NCBI GenBank assembly: GCA_947259175.1
Contig: CAMYKW010000005.1
Span: 53,147 to 117,146, forward strand
From: an uncultured Gammaproteobacteria bacterium
GTDB lineage: Bacteria; Pseudomonadota; Gammaproteobacteria; Arenicellales; JAANXG01
DNA: 64,000 bases
Direction: 5' to 3'
Each line of letters starts with the position of its first letter. Within the stretch, counting starts at the first letter, position 1. The position numbers and the translations under genes are program-made. This document shows, one piece after another, positions 28,890-38,272 of the stretch. Below the pieces are notes generated by a model, which worked only from the letters and a program-made list of their open reading frames with translations, did no database searches and was not told the origin of the DNA.

Positions 28890-30182
28890 ATGACCGATAT
28901 GGTCGCAACCAACGAAACGATCTTGGTAGTAGGAGGCGGTATCAGTGGCCTGACTGCCGCGCTTGAAGCGGCCGAGTGCGGCAAAGACGTGGTGCTGGTC
29001 GAGAAAAACCCCTCCGTCGGCGGACGGGTATCACAACTTTATAAGTATTTCCCCAAGCTCTGCCGACCAACCTGTGGACAGGAGATCAATCTGCGCCGCC
29101 TCAAGGCCAACAGGAGAATTCGCCTGTTGACCATGGCCGAGGTGACTAATATTAAAGGCGCCCCCGGGGACTACGACGTTTCCATCTCCGTACGTCCACG
29201 CTACGTCAACGAGAACTGCACGGCGTGCGGAGCTTGCTCCGAGGCGACGTCGGTCGAGATCGACGATCCATTCAACTACAACATGAAAAAGACCAAAGCC
29301 GCGTACCTGCCCTACAACATGGCCTATCCGCAGCGTTATGTGGTCGACCCTTCGATCATCGGCACCGAGGAGGCCGATAAGGTAAAAGCCGCATGCAAAT
29401 ACGACGCCATCGATCTCGACATGCAGGATCGGACCATGGAGATTAAAGTGGGCGCGGTGATCTGGGCCACCGGGTGGCAGCCCTATGACGCAGCCAAGAT
29501 TCAGCCCTACGGCTACGACCGGTATGCCAACGTGATCACCAGCGTTGAGTTCGAGCGCATGATGGATCCTTTCGGCCCAACCGGCGGAAAATTATTGCGT
29601 CCCTCGGACGGAAAAGAGGTCAAGAATGTCGCCTTCATCCAGTGCGCCGGTTCGCGCGATCGCAACCACCTGACCCACTGTTCGCGCATCTGCTGCATGG
29701 CCTCACTCAAGCAGTCGACGTATATCGGCGAACAATACGGCGACGGCGCCGATGCGAAAGCCACCATATACTACATCGACATTCGCGCCATCGACCGCTT
29801 TGAAGACTTTTATCAAAAGGTCCAGGCGGACGAGAAAGTCCATTTCGTAAAGTCCAAGGTGGCGAACATCACCGAAGACCGGGATACCGGCGACGTCGTT
29901 CTACACGGCGTTAACACCGAGGGTTATCACCGCTACGACAACGCTCACGATCTGTGTGTGCTGGCGATTGGCATGCAACCCAGCGTGCGCGCCGATGAAA
30001 TCGCCGAAAACGTAGCCGCCGATGCCAGCGGTTTTATTCAAATGAACGGGGCCGACACGGCGATCTTCGGCGCGGGCTGCGCCGCCAACGCCCTGGACGT
30101 CAATCGAGCGGTACAGAGTGCGACGGCGGCGGCATTACGCGCCATCCAAGTTGTAAATCGCGTATCGAGCGCGGAGGCCTGA
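28890..30182 (+). CDS. qmoA: QmoA, HdrA-like flavoprotein of the Qmo/Hdr complex
   Basis: 430 residues. FAD-binding subunit of the quinone-interacting membrane-bound oxidoreductase that exchanges electrons with APS reductase; in sulfur oxidisers it works in the oxidative direction. The N-terminal dinucleotide fold is VVGGGISGL (about 13-21), then a LCRPTCGQEI cysteine segment, CTACGAC and the CAGSRDRNHLTHCSRICC cluster region shared with HdrA. Start ATG 28890 has GGAGG about 8 bp upstream. The stop is 4 bp before qmoB. No aprBA or dsr genes are in this window. Length matches QmoA. Confidence 0.92.
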   Translation: MTDMVATNETILVVGGGISGLTAALEAAECGKDVVLVEKNPSVGGRVSQLYKYFPKLCRPTCGQEINLRRLKANRRIRLLTMAEVTNIKGAPGDYDVSISVRPRYVNENCTACGACSEATSVEIDDPFNYNMKKTKAAYLPYNMAYPQRYVVDPSIIGTEEADKVKAACKYDAIDLDMQDRTMEIKVGAVIWATGWQPYDAAKIQPYGYDRYANVITSVEFERMMDPFGPTGGKLLRPSDGKEVKNVAFIQCAGSRDRNHLTHCSRICCMASLKQSTYIGEQYGDGADAKATIYYIDIRAIDRFEDFYQKVQADEKVHFVKSKVANITEDRDTGDVVLHGVNTEGYHRYDNAHDLCVLAIGMQPSVRADEIAENVAADASGFIQMNGADTAIFGAGCAANALDVNRAVQSATAAALRAIQVVNRVSSAEA

Positions 30183-30186
30183 ACAA

Positions 30187-32445
30187 ATGTCCGAAAACAA
30201 GACTGCGGTTTATGTATGCAAGGGTTGCGGTATCGGCGACCGCCTGGATACCGATCAGCTGGCCAACATAGCGGAAAGTGAAGGTAAGTGCTCCCTCGTT
30301 CGCCAGCACGATTTCCTGTGCAACGCGGATGGCGTGAACACCATTCGTAACGACATCGACAGCGAAGCCGTCACCCACGTGGTGATCGCCGCCTGTTCGC
30401 GCCGCGCCAAGACCGACGCCTTCGGATTTGACGACGTGGCGGTCGGGCGCGCGAATCTGCGCGAGGGGGTGATCTGGGTACGCCCCGATTCCGAGGAGGC
30501 CAGGGAAACCACACAGGAGATGGCCGATGATTACGTGCGCATGGCGTGCGCGGAAATTCAATACATGAAGCAACCCGAGGCCAATCAGAACGCCGGGACG
30601 CATAAAACCATCTTGGTCGTCGGCGGCGGGATCAGCGGCATAACCGCGGCGGTCGAGTCGTCCAAAGCCGGCTACGCGGCGTTGCTGGTCGAAAAAAGCG
30701 GCCAACTGGGCGGATGGGCGGCCAAACTGCACAAACGGGTACCCAACAGCGAGCCGTTCGCGGACCCGCAAGACACCGGCGTGCACGATCTAATCAAGTT
30801 GGTGGAAGACGACAACAACATTACCGTGTTCTTGAACAGCACGGTAACCCGGACCAGCGGCGCGCCCGGACAATTCAGTGTCGATATCAGCGCCGAAAGC
30901 GGCGACACGGTGACTGAGAACGTGGGCAGCATCATCCAGGCCAGCGGGTTTTCCAACTACGACGCCAACCAACTGCCCGAACTGGGTTACGGGAAGAGTC
31001 CGGACGTAGTCGATCAAGCACAGCTCGAGGAATTGGCGCGACAGGCCGGTGACGGCCCAATGACACGGCCGTCGGACGGCAAGGAAATCGAAAGCGTGGT
31101 GTTTGTACAATGCGCGGGTCAGCGCAGCGAAAAGCCCGGTCATCTCCCCTACTGTTCCGGCCATTGCTGTAATACGAGCATCAAACAAGCGATGTATTTC
31201 AAGGACACGAATCCGGACGTGGACACGATGGTGATGTTTGACGACTTGCGCACCCCCGGAAATGGCGAGGACTTTTATCGCTCCGCGCAACGCAAAGGCG
31301 TTATCTTCACCAAAGGCAAGGCACAACAGGTCGACGCCGCCAACGGCCAGTTGCAGGTGAATTTCCGCGATATGATCCTCGACGAGGACGCGGTGGCCAA
31401 TGCCGATCTGGTGGTATTGGCGACGGGACAAGTTCCGAATTCAGGCGTCGACATCGAGGCGACTGCGGCCGCGGATGCCGAGGACGAAAGCGCGGAGTCG
31501 GAATCGGCGGCAGAGGATACCCAGGAAGTTTCCGTTTCCGTTGATTCCATACTCAACCTCACTTATCGCCAGGGTGTAGACCTGCCCCATCTGCGCCATG
31601 GATTCAGCGATTCCCATTTCATTTGTTTCCCCTACGAAACGCGGCGCAGTGGCATCTACACCTGCGGCCCGGTGCGGCGGCCGATGGACATCGCGCAAAC
31701 CCAGGAAGACGCCACTGGCGCGGCCCTCAAAGCCATTCAGGCGGTGGAAAATGCGGTATTGGGACGCGCCGCGCATCCGCGCTCCGGCGACTTGAGTTTT
31801 CCCAGCTTCCGCCGTGAGGGTTGTACCCAGTGTAAACGCTGTACCGTGGAGTGCCCGTTCGGCGCCATCGACGAAGACGAGCAACGTTATCCGGTGTTCA
31901 ATGAGTCGCGCTGCCGGCGATGTGGAACCTGCATGGGCGCGTGTCCGGTACGGGTGATTTCATTCGAGAATTATTCCGTAGACACCGTGGGACAGCAGAT
32001 CAAGAACGTGGACATGCCCGATGAGTTCGATGAGAAACCACGACTTCTGGTGCTGGCCTGCGAAAACGACGCCTACCCGGCATTGGATATGGCGGCACAG
32101 CAGGGCCTTGAGTACAGTGCATTTGTTCGCATTGTGCCGGTGCGCTGCCTCGGCTCGGTAAACACCATATGGATAACGGATGCACTCAACAGTGGTTATG
32201 ACGGGGTAATGTTAATGGGTTGCAAGAAGGGCGACGACTACCAATGTCATTTCGTTAGGGGCTCGGAATTGGCCCATGAAAGGATGAGCAAGATTGACGA
32301 CACGCTGCAGCAGCTGCAATTGGAGCCGGAACGTGTGGTGACCCACGAAGTAGAGATAACCGACATCCACAGAGTGCCGACACTAATTAACGAGTACGCG
32401 GCTAAAATCGATGAAATCGGAATGAACCCGTTCAAGGGCTTCTGA
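30187..32445 (+). CDS. qmoB: QmoB, HdrA/MvhD-like iron-sulfur flavoprotein
   Basis: 752 residues. An HdrA-type FAD domain (VVGGGISGI at about residue 140), the CAGQRSEKPGHLPYCSGHCC cluster motif (about 315), two ferredoxin clusters (CTQCKRCTVECP and CRRCGTCMGACP, about 547-585) and a C-terminal MvhD-like domain (LVLACENDAYP, RCLGSVNTIW, GCKKGDDYQCHF). An acidic low-complexity insert (about 418-450, rich in Glu, Asp, Ser and Ala) interrupts the flavin domain. It passes electrons between QmoA and the HdrCB module. Follows qmoA by 4 bp and precedes hdrC by 14 bp in one operon. Confidence 0.92.
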   Translation: MSENKTAVYVCKGCGIGDRLDTDQLANIAESEGKCSLVRQHDFLCNADGVNTIRNDIDSEAVTHVVIAACSRRAKTDAFGFDDVAVGRANLREGVIWVRPDSEEARETTQEMADDYVRMACAEIQYMKQPEANQNAGTHKTILVVGGGISGITAAVESSKAGYAALLVEKSGQLGGWAAKLHKRVPNSEPFADPQDTGVHDLIKLVEDDNNITVFLNSTVTRTSGAPGQFSVDISAESGDTVTENVGSIIQASGFSNYDANQLPELGYGKSPDVVDQAQLEELARQAGDGPMTRPSDGKEIESVVFVQCAGQRSEKPGHLPYCSGHCCNTSIKQAMYFKDTNPDVDTMVMFDDLRTPGNGEDFYRSAQRKGVIFTKGKAQQVDAANGQLQVNFRDMILDEDAVANADLVVLATGQVPNSGVDIEATAAADAEDESAESESAAEDTQEVSVSVDSILNLTYRQGVDLPHLRHGFSDSHFICFPYETRRSGIYTCGPVRRPMDIAQTQEDATGAALKAIQAVENAVLGRAAHPRSGDLSFPSFRREGCTQCKRCTVECPFGAIDEDEQRYPVFNESRCRRCGTCMGACPVRVISFENYSVDTVGQQIKNVDMPDEFDEKPRLLVLACENDAYPALDMAAQQGLEYSAFVRIVPVRCLGSVNTIWITDALNSGYDGVMLMGCKKGDDYQCHFVRGSELAHERMSKIDDTLQQLQLEPERVVTHEVEITDIHRVPTLINEYAAKIDEIGMNPFKGF

Positions 32446-32459
32446 GCAGGAGAAACGTG

Positions 32460-33083
32460 ATGAATGACGTCAACACAACCATGGTCGATAAATACCGCAA
32501 CGATTTTCTCAAAGAAGTCGAAGAAAACGTTGAAGAAGGCCATTGGGTGAAGATGTGTATGCAATGCGGCGTATGTTCAGGCTCCTGTCCGTTCGGGCCC
32601 CACTGGGATCACCCGCCCCAGGAGATCTTCATGATGATCCGCGCCGGCAAACGGGACGAAGTATTGACCACCGAGTCGATGTGGATGTGCACGTCTTGTT
32701 ACAACTGCATCGTCCGTTGCCCGCGGGAATTGCCGATTACCCATATCATGCATGGCTTGGCGAATTATGCCCACCGCCTCGGAATAGCGCCGAAGATGAA
32801 TCCGACGCGCCGGTTCTCGGCCATATTCTGGAACAACATCACCAAAACCGGTCGCGTCAACGAATTGGCACTGTCGCTGAAACTGTACTTCATGGATGGT
32901 TTCGGCAACGGTGTGAAAAAGGCGCTGGCAATGAAGAAAGTGGGTATCGGCATGATCAAGACAAAACGATTGAATCCGCTCGCGCTCGTCAATCACAAGG
33001 GTGTCAAGAATCCTAAGGAGCTGCATACTCTGATCAAGAAGGCGAGAGAGATTGAAGACCGACGCAAGGGTCTTGCCAGTTAA
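32460..33083 (+). CDS. hdrC: HdrC-like iron-sulfur subunit
   Basis: 207 residues from ATG 32460 with an AGGAG upstream. Two 4Fe-4S ferredoxin motifs: CMQCGVCSGSCPFG (about residues 34-47) and CTSCYNCIVRCP (about 78-89), the HdrC pattern. The rest is helical with no clear membrane span, so unlike QmoC of sulfate reducers, which carries a membrane cytochrome domain, this protein and HdrB replace QmoC as separate soluble subunits. This is the qmoAB-hdrBC arrangement described for sulfur-oxidising Proteobacteria. Confidence 0.9.
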   Translation: MNDVNTTMVDKYRNDFLKEVEENVEEGHWVKMCMQCGVCSGSCPFGPHWDHPPQEIFMMIRAGKRDEVLTTESMWMCTSCYNCIVRCPRELPITHIMHGLANYAHRLGIAPKMNPTRRFSAIFWNNITKTGRVNELALSLKLYFMDGFGNGVKKALAMKKVGIGMIKTKRLNPLALVNHKGVKNPKELHTLIKKAREIEDRRKGLAS

Positions 33084-33095
33084 CCGGAGTTCGTC

Positions 33096-34001
33096 ATGGC
33101 CAAGAAAGAATATTCATTTTATCCAGGGTGCAGTTCGGAACGTAAGGCCTCGGCCTCCAATTACATGGTGTCCGTTGACGCGATGTGCGAGAAACTCGAC
33201 ATCAAGCTCAATGAGATCCCGGATTGGAACTGCTGCGGCGCCTCGATTGGTTACGCGGAGGGAGGCGAGTTGCCCCGTCACGTGATGAATGCGAGGAACA
33301 TCGCGTTGTCCGAACAAAACAACCCCAACCAGGATATCGTCGCCACCTGCGCCGCATGCTGGCTGGGCGCAAAAGAGACCGCCGACCGTCTGGATGCGTC
33401 GGAACAGCTGCTCGCGGACACCAGGGAAGTCCTGAAAGAGGCCGGGCTCGACGTGCACCTGAAAAACGAAACGCCGATCCGGCACATGGTGGAAGTCTTG
33501 ATCGAGGACATCGGCTACGAGGGCATCAAGGAACCGATGGTGAAATCCCTGGAGGGTATCAAGTTCGCGGGATACGTGGGCTGCCAGACCAACAGGCCGT
33601 TTGGGGTCGACGGCGAATCGTTCGAAAACCCCATGTATCTGGACAAGATGGTAGAAACCGTCGGCGGCGAAGCAATCAGGGATTATGAAAAGAAGGTAAC
33701 CTGCTGCGGCGGCGCGCTGGCATTTTCAGAGCCCGAAAAGAGCCAAGAACAGATCAAGGACATCATCGAGGCAGCCTATGATCAGGGCGCGGATATGATT
33801 GTAACGCCGTGCCCGGTATGTCAAATGAACGTCGAGGTATATCAAGACCAAATCAACAAGACATATGGAACCAAATTCCATATTCCAGTCACGTACTACA
33901 GTCAGCTGTTAACCGTTGCTTACGGCGGAAGCGCCAAGGAAGCCGGCCTGAATGGCAATATCATCCGTGCCAAACAGCTGGAGGAAATAGCGGCCAAGTA
34001 G
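33096..34001 (+). CDS. hdrB: HdrB-like CCG-domain subunit
   Basis: 301 residues. Two cysteine-rich CCG domains: first FYPGCSS with NWNCCGASIG-type (here DWNCCGASIG) and CAACWLG, second GYVGCQ, TCCGGALAF and TPCPVCQ. In archaeal HdrB these bind the noncubane clusters that reduce the heterodisulfide. In the Qmo context the physiological partner is probably quinone or another thiol/disulfide carrier, which is not proven. Start ATG 33096 follows an AACCGGAG-type site. Last gene of the operon; terminator at 34031. Confidence 0.92.
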   Translation: MAKKEYSFYPGCSSERKASASNYMVSVDAMCEKLDIKLNEIPDWNCCGASIGYAEGGELPRHVMNARNIALSEQNNPNQDIVATCAACWLGAKETADRLDASEQLLADTREVLKEAGLDVHLKNETPIRHMVEVLIEDIGYEGIKEPMVKSLEGIKFAGYVGCQTNRPFGVDGESFENPMYLDKMVETVGGEAIRDYEKKVTCCGGALAFSEPEKSQEQIKDIIEAAYDQGADMIVTPCPVCQMNVEVYQDQINKTYGTKFHIPVTYYSQLLTVAYGGSAKEAGLNGNIIRAKQLEEIAAK

Positions 34002-34030
34002 ACGGCCTCGATATTTGCGATTTTGCGCCG

Positions 34031-34066
34031 AACGCCCCCAACCTGTGCTGGGGGCGTTTTGTTTTG
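34031..34066 (+). terminator. rho-independent terminator of the qmo-hdr operon
   Basis: 10-bp stem aacgccccca / tgggggcgtt with an 8-nt loop, followed by ttgttttg, 30 bp after the hdrB stop. Confidence 0.88.
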
Positions 34067-34207
34067 TGACTGCCGACGGCGATGAGCCGGTCGCGCTTGG
34101 CAGGTTCGCAGTACGCGTCGAATTCCCGCGGATGGCGACCCGGTTCTATGCCATGCACACGCGTCTTCGACTTTGTACTTTTTGACTCACACTTTAAACT
34201 CTGTGCC

Positions 34208-34891
34208 ATGAACTCAGTGCGTGCGATAACCCTGGACCTGGACGATACCTTGTGGGCGATCGGCCCGGTGATCGTCCAGGCTGAAAAACGCGTGTATGAG
34301 CGTCTCGCCGCGAACTGTCCCGCGGTGGCAAATACCTATAGCATGGATGATCTGCGTGAGGTGCGGGTCCAGGTGGAACGGGGTTTCCCGGAGTTGAAAC
34401 ACGATCTCACCGCTCTACGCAAATTGACCCTGGAGCGCGTGCTCCAGGAATGCGGTTACGACACTTCGCATGTGGAACCGCTGTTCGAGGAGTTTATGCG
34501 GGCGCGCAATGACGTGGCCCTGTTTCCCGATGTGATTCCTTCGCTGCAACGTTTGTCGACGCGATTTCCTTTGGTCAGCATAAGTAACGGCAACGCCGAT
34601 CTGGACCGCATCGGCCTGCGACACTTCTTTACTGCAAGTGTGTCGGCGAGAGAGGTCGGGTGTGCCAAACCACACCCCAAGGTATTTCTCGCTGCCTGCG
34701 AGCAGGCCGGTCACCCGCCGGAAAACGTCATTCATATTGGAGACCATCCGCATCAGGATATCCTGGGAGCGGCTGACGTAGGCATGAAAACCATCTGGGT
34801 CAACCGGGAAGGACAGACCTGGGATCATGAACACCAACCGGACGCCGAGGTTCGCTCGTTGTCCGGCGCCATGGAACTGCTGTTGGGCTGA
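34208..34891 (+). CDS. HAD-superfamily phosphatase (YigB-like)
   Basis: 227 residues from ATG 34208 (MNSVRAITLDLDDTLW). HAD motif I DLDDTLW, motif II SISNGN, the Lys motif KPHPKVF and motif IV IGDHPHQDILGA. YigB-like members dephosphorylate FMN and sugar phosphates. A longer frame to 34082 was rejected since the motif-I strand normally begins within ten residues of the start. Stands alone after the qmo-hdr terminator and 24 bp before sohB. Confidence 0.85.
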   Translation: MNSVRAITLDLDDTLWAIGPVIVQAEKRVYERLAANCPAVANTYSMDDLREVRVQVERGFPELKHDLTALRKLTLERVLQECGYDTSHVEPLFEEFMRARNDVALFPDVIPSLQRLSTRFPLVSISNGNADLDRIGLRHFFTASVSAREVGCAKPHPKVFLAACEQAGHPPENVIHIGDHPHQDILGAADVGMKTIWVNREGQTWDHEHQPDAEVRSLSGAMELLLG

Positions 34892-34914
34892 CGAAAACAA
34901 ATTTGGAGCACTCG

Positions 34915-35913
34915 ATGTCGGAATTTCTAGTTGATTATGGGTTGTTTCTAGCGAAGACGGCCACCATAGTCGTCGCCGTGGTACTGATCATAATCGTGAG
35001 TTTCACTGCGTCGCGGCGAGGCAGAGCGCTGGAAAAGTTGGAGGTAAGAAACCTCAACGAGAAATTCGAATCCATGCAGCATCTGTTGAAGAGCCAGACC
35101 CTGACAAAGAAACAACAGAAGAAATTCGCCAAGGAAACGAAAGCTAAAAAGAAACAAGAACAGAAAAAGCGATCCACCGAACAGCGCAAACACATATACG
35201 TCCTCGATTTCCACGGTGACATCAAGGCTACTGCAGTGGCGTCCCTGCGTGAGGAAATTACCGCCATATTGACCATCGCGGGCGCAGAAGACGAGGTCTT
35301 GGTTCGTTTAGAAAACAGCGGCGGTATCGTCCACGAGCATGGATTAGCTGCGTCTCAATTGCGCCGACTCCGTGACGCAAACGTCAAGCTCACAGTATCG
35401 GTTGACAAGGTGGCCGCAAGCGGCGGCTACATGATGGCATGCGTCGCCCACAAAATAGTCACCGCCCCATTCGCTGTCATAGGGTCGATCGGTGTCCTCG
35501 CCCAGTTGCCGAATTTCCACGATTTATTGACACGACACGGCGTGGAATTCGAACAGCAAACAGCCGGCGAGTACAAAAGAACGGTAACCATGTTCGGCAA
35601 GAATACCGAGAAAGAACGCACCAAGCTGCGGGAACAAATCGAGGAGATGCACGATCTTTTCAAGGACTTCGTTGCCAAACACCGGCCGCAACTGGATTTA
35701 AAGCAAGTCGCTACCGGGGAGTATTGGTACGGCACCAAGGCGTTGGAATTGAACCTCGTAGACGAGATCAAAACCAGCGACGATTATCTGCTCGCCGCCA
35801 GAGAGCTAGCCGACATCTATGAAGTCTCGTTCTCCGCCAAGAAGACAGTGACCGAGAAGCTGCTGTCCAGTGTGGCTATGACGATGGATCGGTTCGGACT
35901 GGGCAGGATATGA
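34915..35913 (+). CDS. sohB: SohB-type inner-membrane serine protease
   Basis: 332 residues from ATG 34915 with GGAG 6 bp upstream. S49 peptidase (SppA/SohB). An N-terminal transmembrane helix (about 8-30) is followed by a highly basic coiled region (about 65-95, rich in Lys and Gln). The protease core follows: IYVLDFHGDI, the ENSGG segment, the nucleophile in VDKVAASGGYMMACVA (Ser of ASGG), the IGSIGVLAQ segment and a C-terminal catalytic Lys candidate in AGEYKRT. SohB is a putative quality-control protease facing the periplasm. It is close behind the HAD gene and convergent with prc. Confidence 0.92.
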   Translation: MSEFLVDYGLFLAKTATIVVAVVLIIIVSFTASRRGRALEKLEVRNLNEKFESMQHLLKSQTLTKKQQKKFAKETKAKKKQEQKKRSTEQRKHIYVLDFHGDIKATAVASLREEITAILTIAGAEDEVLVRLENSGGIVHEHGLAASQLRRLRDANVKLTVSVDKVAASGGYMMACVAHKIVTAPFAVIGSIGVLAQLPNFHDLLTRHGVEFEQQTAGEYKRTVTMFGKNTEKERTKLREQIEEMHDLFKDFVAKHRPQLDLKQVATGEYWYGTKALELNLVDEIKTSDDYLLAARELADIYEVSFSAKKTVTEKLLSSVAMTMDRFGLGRI

Positions 35914-35937
35914 TGACCGATCCGCGGTGACGGCCGT

Positions 35938-38028
35938 TTAACGACGATAGGTCAACAGCTTCTTTCCGCTGAGCTGAATCACATCAAATAAAATCTGCGC
36001 CGCCTCGGTGCGCAGGATGTCATTGTCGTCTTTTTCCTCACCCTTCTCCGCATCCTCGCCGCCGTCGGACTTTTGGTCACTTTTCAACGGCGTCAGACCA
36101 CGGGAAACCCGATAAAGGTTCAGGCGCTCAAGACGCTCCTGCTCCATTCTATCCCGGCTCGCTATGCGCTCCGCTTCCATCAAGCTGACGGTTTTCTTTT
36201 CCCGCGCGTGCTTGGCCGCCTCGGCCTCCGACAACAGATACTTGAATCCCGATTTAGTCTGCGCCCGCGCTTGATGCCGGTGCCGGGCTTCGTTGATGAC
36301 CTTGCCGCTGATCTCGGCCGCCACATACCGTGCGGGTCGTATTGAAGCCCAGGGCAGCGCGTTCTCCAATGCGCGCTCACCGTGTTTTTGTACGTCGATA
36401 GCGGTCGGGAACACGATGTCGGGAACGACGCCGCGATGTTGCGTGCTATCGCCGTTGATGCGGAAAAACTGCGCGATGGTGAATTTGAGTTGTCCCAAGC
36501 CGGTCACCTTGGCGAAGCGGTCAAGGTTGATCAGCCGCTGCACAGTGCCCTTACCGTAGGTGGGCTCGCCGATAACGATTCCGCGCCGGTAATCCTGAAT
36601 CGCACCGGCGAAAATCTCCGAGGCCGAAGCGCTCTGCCGATCCACCAGTACCGCCAGCGGCCCGGCGTACGCAATCGCCGGGTCCGGATCGTCGTTGATG
36701 CTGATGCGCCCGGAGGAATCCCTGACTTGCACGATGGGGCCGGCGCGGATAAACAGGCCTGTCAATTCAGTCGCCTCCGCGAGCGATCCGCCGCCGTTAC
36801 CGCGCAGATCTATCAGAATTCCACGGACGTTTTCCGCTTCGAGTTCGCTGAGCAGGCGCCGCACGTCGCGCGTCGTGCTGCGGAAACCCCTCTCACCCTG
36901 CTCCCGCGCCTCAAAATCCGTATAGAACGTCGGCACCCGTATGACCCCGATTTTCGCCGCACCGCGGGCAGTGGGCAGCGTGATCACCTCTTTTTTCGCC
37001 GCCTGCTCTTCCAGTTTGATCGTGTTTCTAACCAGGGTGATGGTTTTTGTCGGACCGTCCAGTGAGGTCGCCTTGGGCAGGATTTCAAGACGAACCACCG
37101 TCCCCTTCGGCCCGCGTATCAAATCCACCACATCCGGCAGCCGCCAACCGATGACATCGACAACCGTATCCTCTCCTTGGGCAACGCCGGTAATGCGGTC
37201 ATCGGTATGAATCAATCCGCTCTGTTCCGCCGGGCCGCCGGGAATGATGCGGCGTACAACGGTAAATTCGTTCTCCGACTGCAATGCAGCGCCGATGCCT
37301 TCCAGGGAAAGACTCATGCGTATCTTGAAATTCTCCGAGGCGCGCCGGTCGAAATACGACGTATGCGGTTCAATGGAAGCGGTATAGGCGTTGATAAAGG
37401 TCTGATACACGTCCTCACTGGTGAATTGACTGACGCGATCAAACAACCGGCGATAGCGCTTTTCCAAGGTCTCGGCAATATCCGACTCGGACTTGCCGGC
37501 CAAGCGCAAACTCAGCGCATCGTTCTTTACCCTCTTACGCCAGATTTCATTCAATTCATCCATATTCCCAGACCACGACAAATCGCTGCGGTCCAAAACG
37601 AAATCTTCGTCGATAAGATAGTCGAATCCCGTGCCCAACAACGATATCGCGTAGTCAACCCGATCTTTGAGCCGGTTGCGCAGGACCCTGAAAATCTCGA
37701 AAGCAGGATCGAGCTTGGTATCACGAATTGCATCATCCAGCCGGTAACGATACTTTTCGAAAGTATCGATATCCGAGGCCAGGAAATAGCTCCGATTAGG
37801 ATCGAGGGACGACAGATATCGAGCGAATATTGAATCGGACAGTTCGTCGTCCAGCTGGCGCTTGCGGTAATGGTAGCGGCGGATGAACTGATTGATTATC
37901 TCGGTCGCCTTGCGGTGTTCGGCGGTCGCAACCAGCCGGTCGACGCTGACCGGGTTGACTTTGGCGCCGGCGACGCCGCACCACACCAACAGCGCCAGGA
38001 CAATTATGGATGACAGTTTTGTGCGCAT
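35938..38028 (-). CDS. prc: carboxy-terminal processing (tail-specific) protease
   Basis: 696 residues from ATG 38028; a TTG start 7 codons upstream is possible. Signal peptide (about 1-22, ending GVAGA). N-terminal domain with SSLDPNRSYFLASD, a PDZ (about 235-320, GIGAALQSEN, GGPAEQSGLIHTDDRITGV), then the S41 core with RGNGGGSLAEA, the catalytic Ser segment DRQSASASEIFAGAIQDY and the Lys in YGKGTVQ. Periplasmic protease that trims or degrades proteins with nonpolar C-termini. Length fits E. coli Prc (682). Ends 25 bp from the convergent sohB; possible functional link as envelope proteases. Confidence 0.95.
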   Translation of the reverse strand: MRTKLSSIIVLALLVWCGVAGAKVNPVSVDRLVATAEHRKATEIINQFIRRYHYRKRQLDDELSDSIFARYLSSLDPNRSYFLASDIDTFEKYRYRLDDAIRDTKLDPAFEIFRVLRNRLKDRVDYAISLLGTGFDYLIDEDFVLDRSDLSWSGNMDELNEIWRKRVKNDALSLRLAGKSESDIAETLEKRYRRLFDRVSQFTSEDVYQTFINAYTASIEPHTSYFDRRASENFKIRMSLSLEGIGAALQSENEFTVVRRIIPGGPAEQSGLIHTDDRITGVAQGEDTVVDVIGWRLPDVVDLIRGPKGTVVRLEILPKATSLDGPTKTITLVRNTIKLEEQAAKKEVITLPTARGAAKIGVIRVPTFYTDFEAREQGERGFRSTTRDVRRLLSELEAENVRGILIDLRGNGGGSLAEATELTGLFIRAGPIVQVRDSSGRISINDDPDPAIAYAGPLAVLVDRQSASASEIFAGAIQDYRRGIVIGEPTYGKGTVQRLINLDRFAKVTGLGQLKFTIAQFFRINGDSTQHRGVVPDIVFPTAIDVQKHGERALENALPWASIRPARYVAAEISGKVINEARHRHQARAQTKSGFKYLLSEAEAAKHAREKKTVSLMEAERIASRDRMEQERLERLNLYRVSRGLTPLKSDQKSDGGEDAEKGEEKDDNDILRTEAAQILFDVIQLSGKKLLTYRR

Positions 38029-38272
38029 TTCCAGCCGTGCTTTAATCAATATAAAACCCCCGCTTGCGCCCTGGCCGCGAGCCGTCGGGCGTGACTACAA
38101 ATAATAGACCAGAGGGCATGTAGAGAGCCAGCGGCACGGCGCATATTGTCGTTAAAATTCTTAACCTTATGATAGTTATCACAAATTTTATCAGTTCCCG
38201 GTCCGTAGTACACTCCTGCGCCGACGGCCGGCTGGCCATTAGTTCCGCCCCCGACAGCCGACACACCGACCC

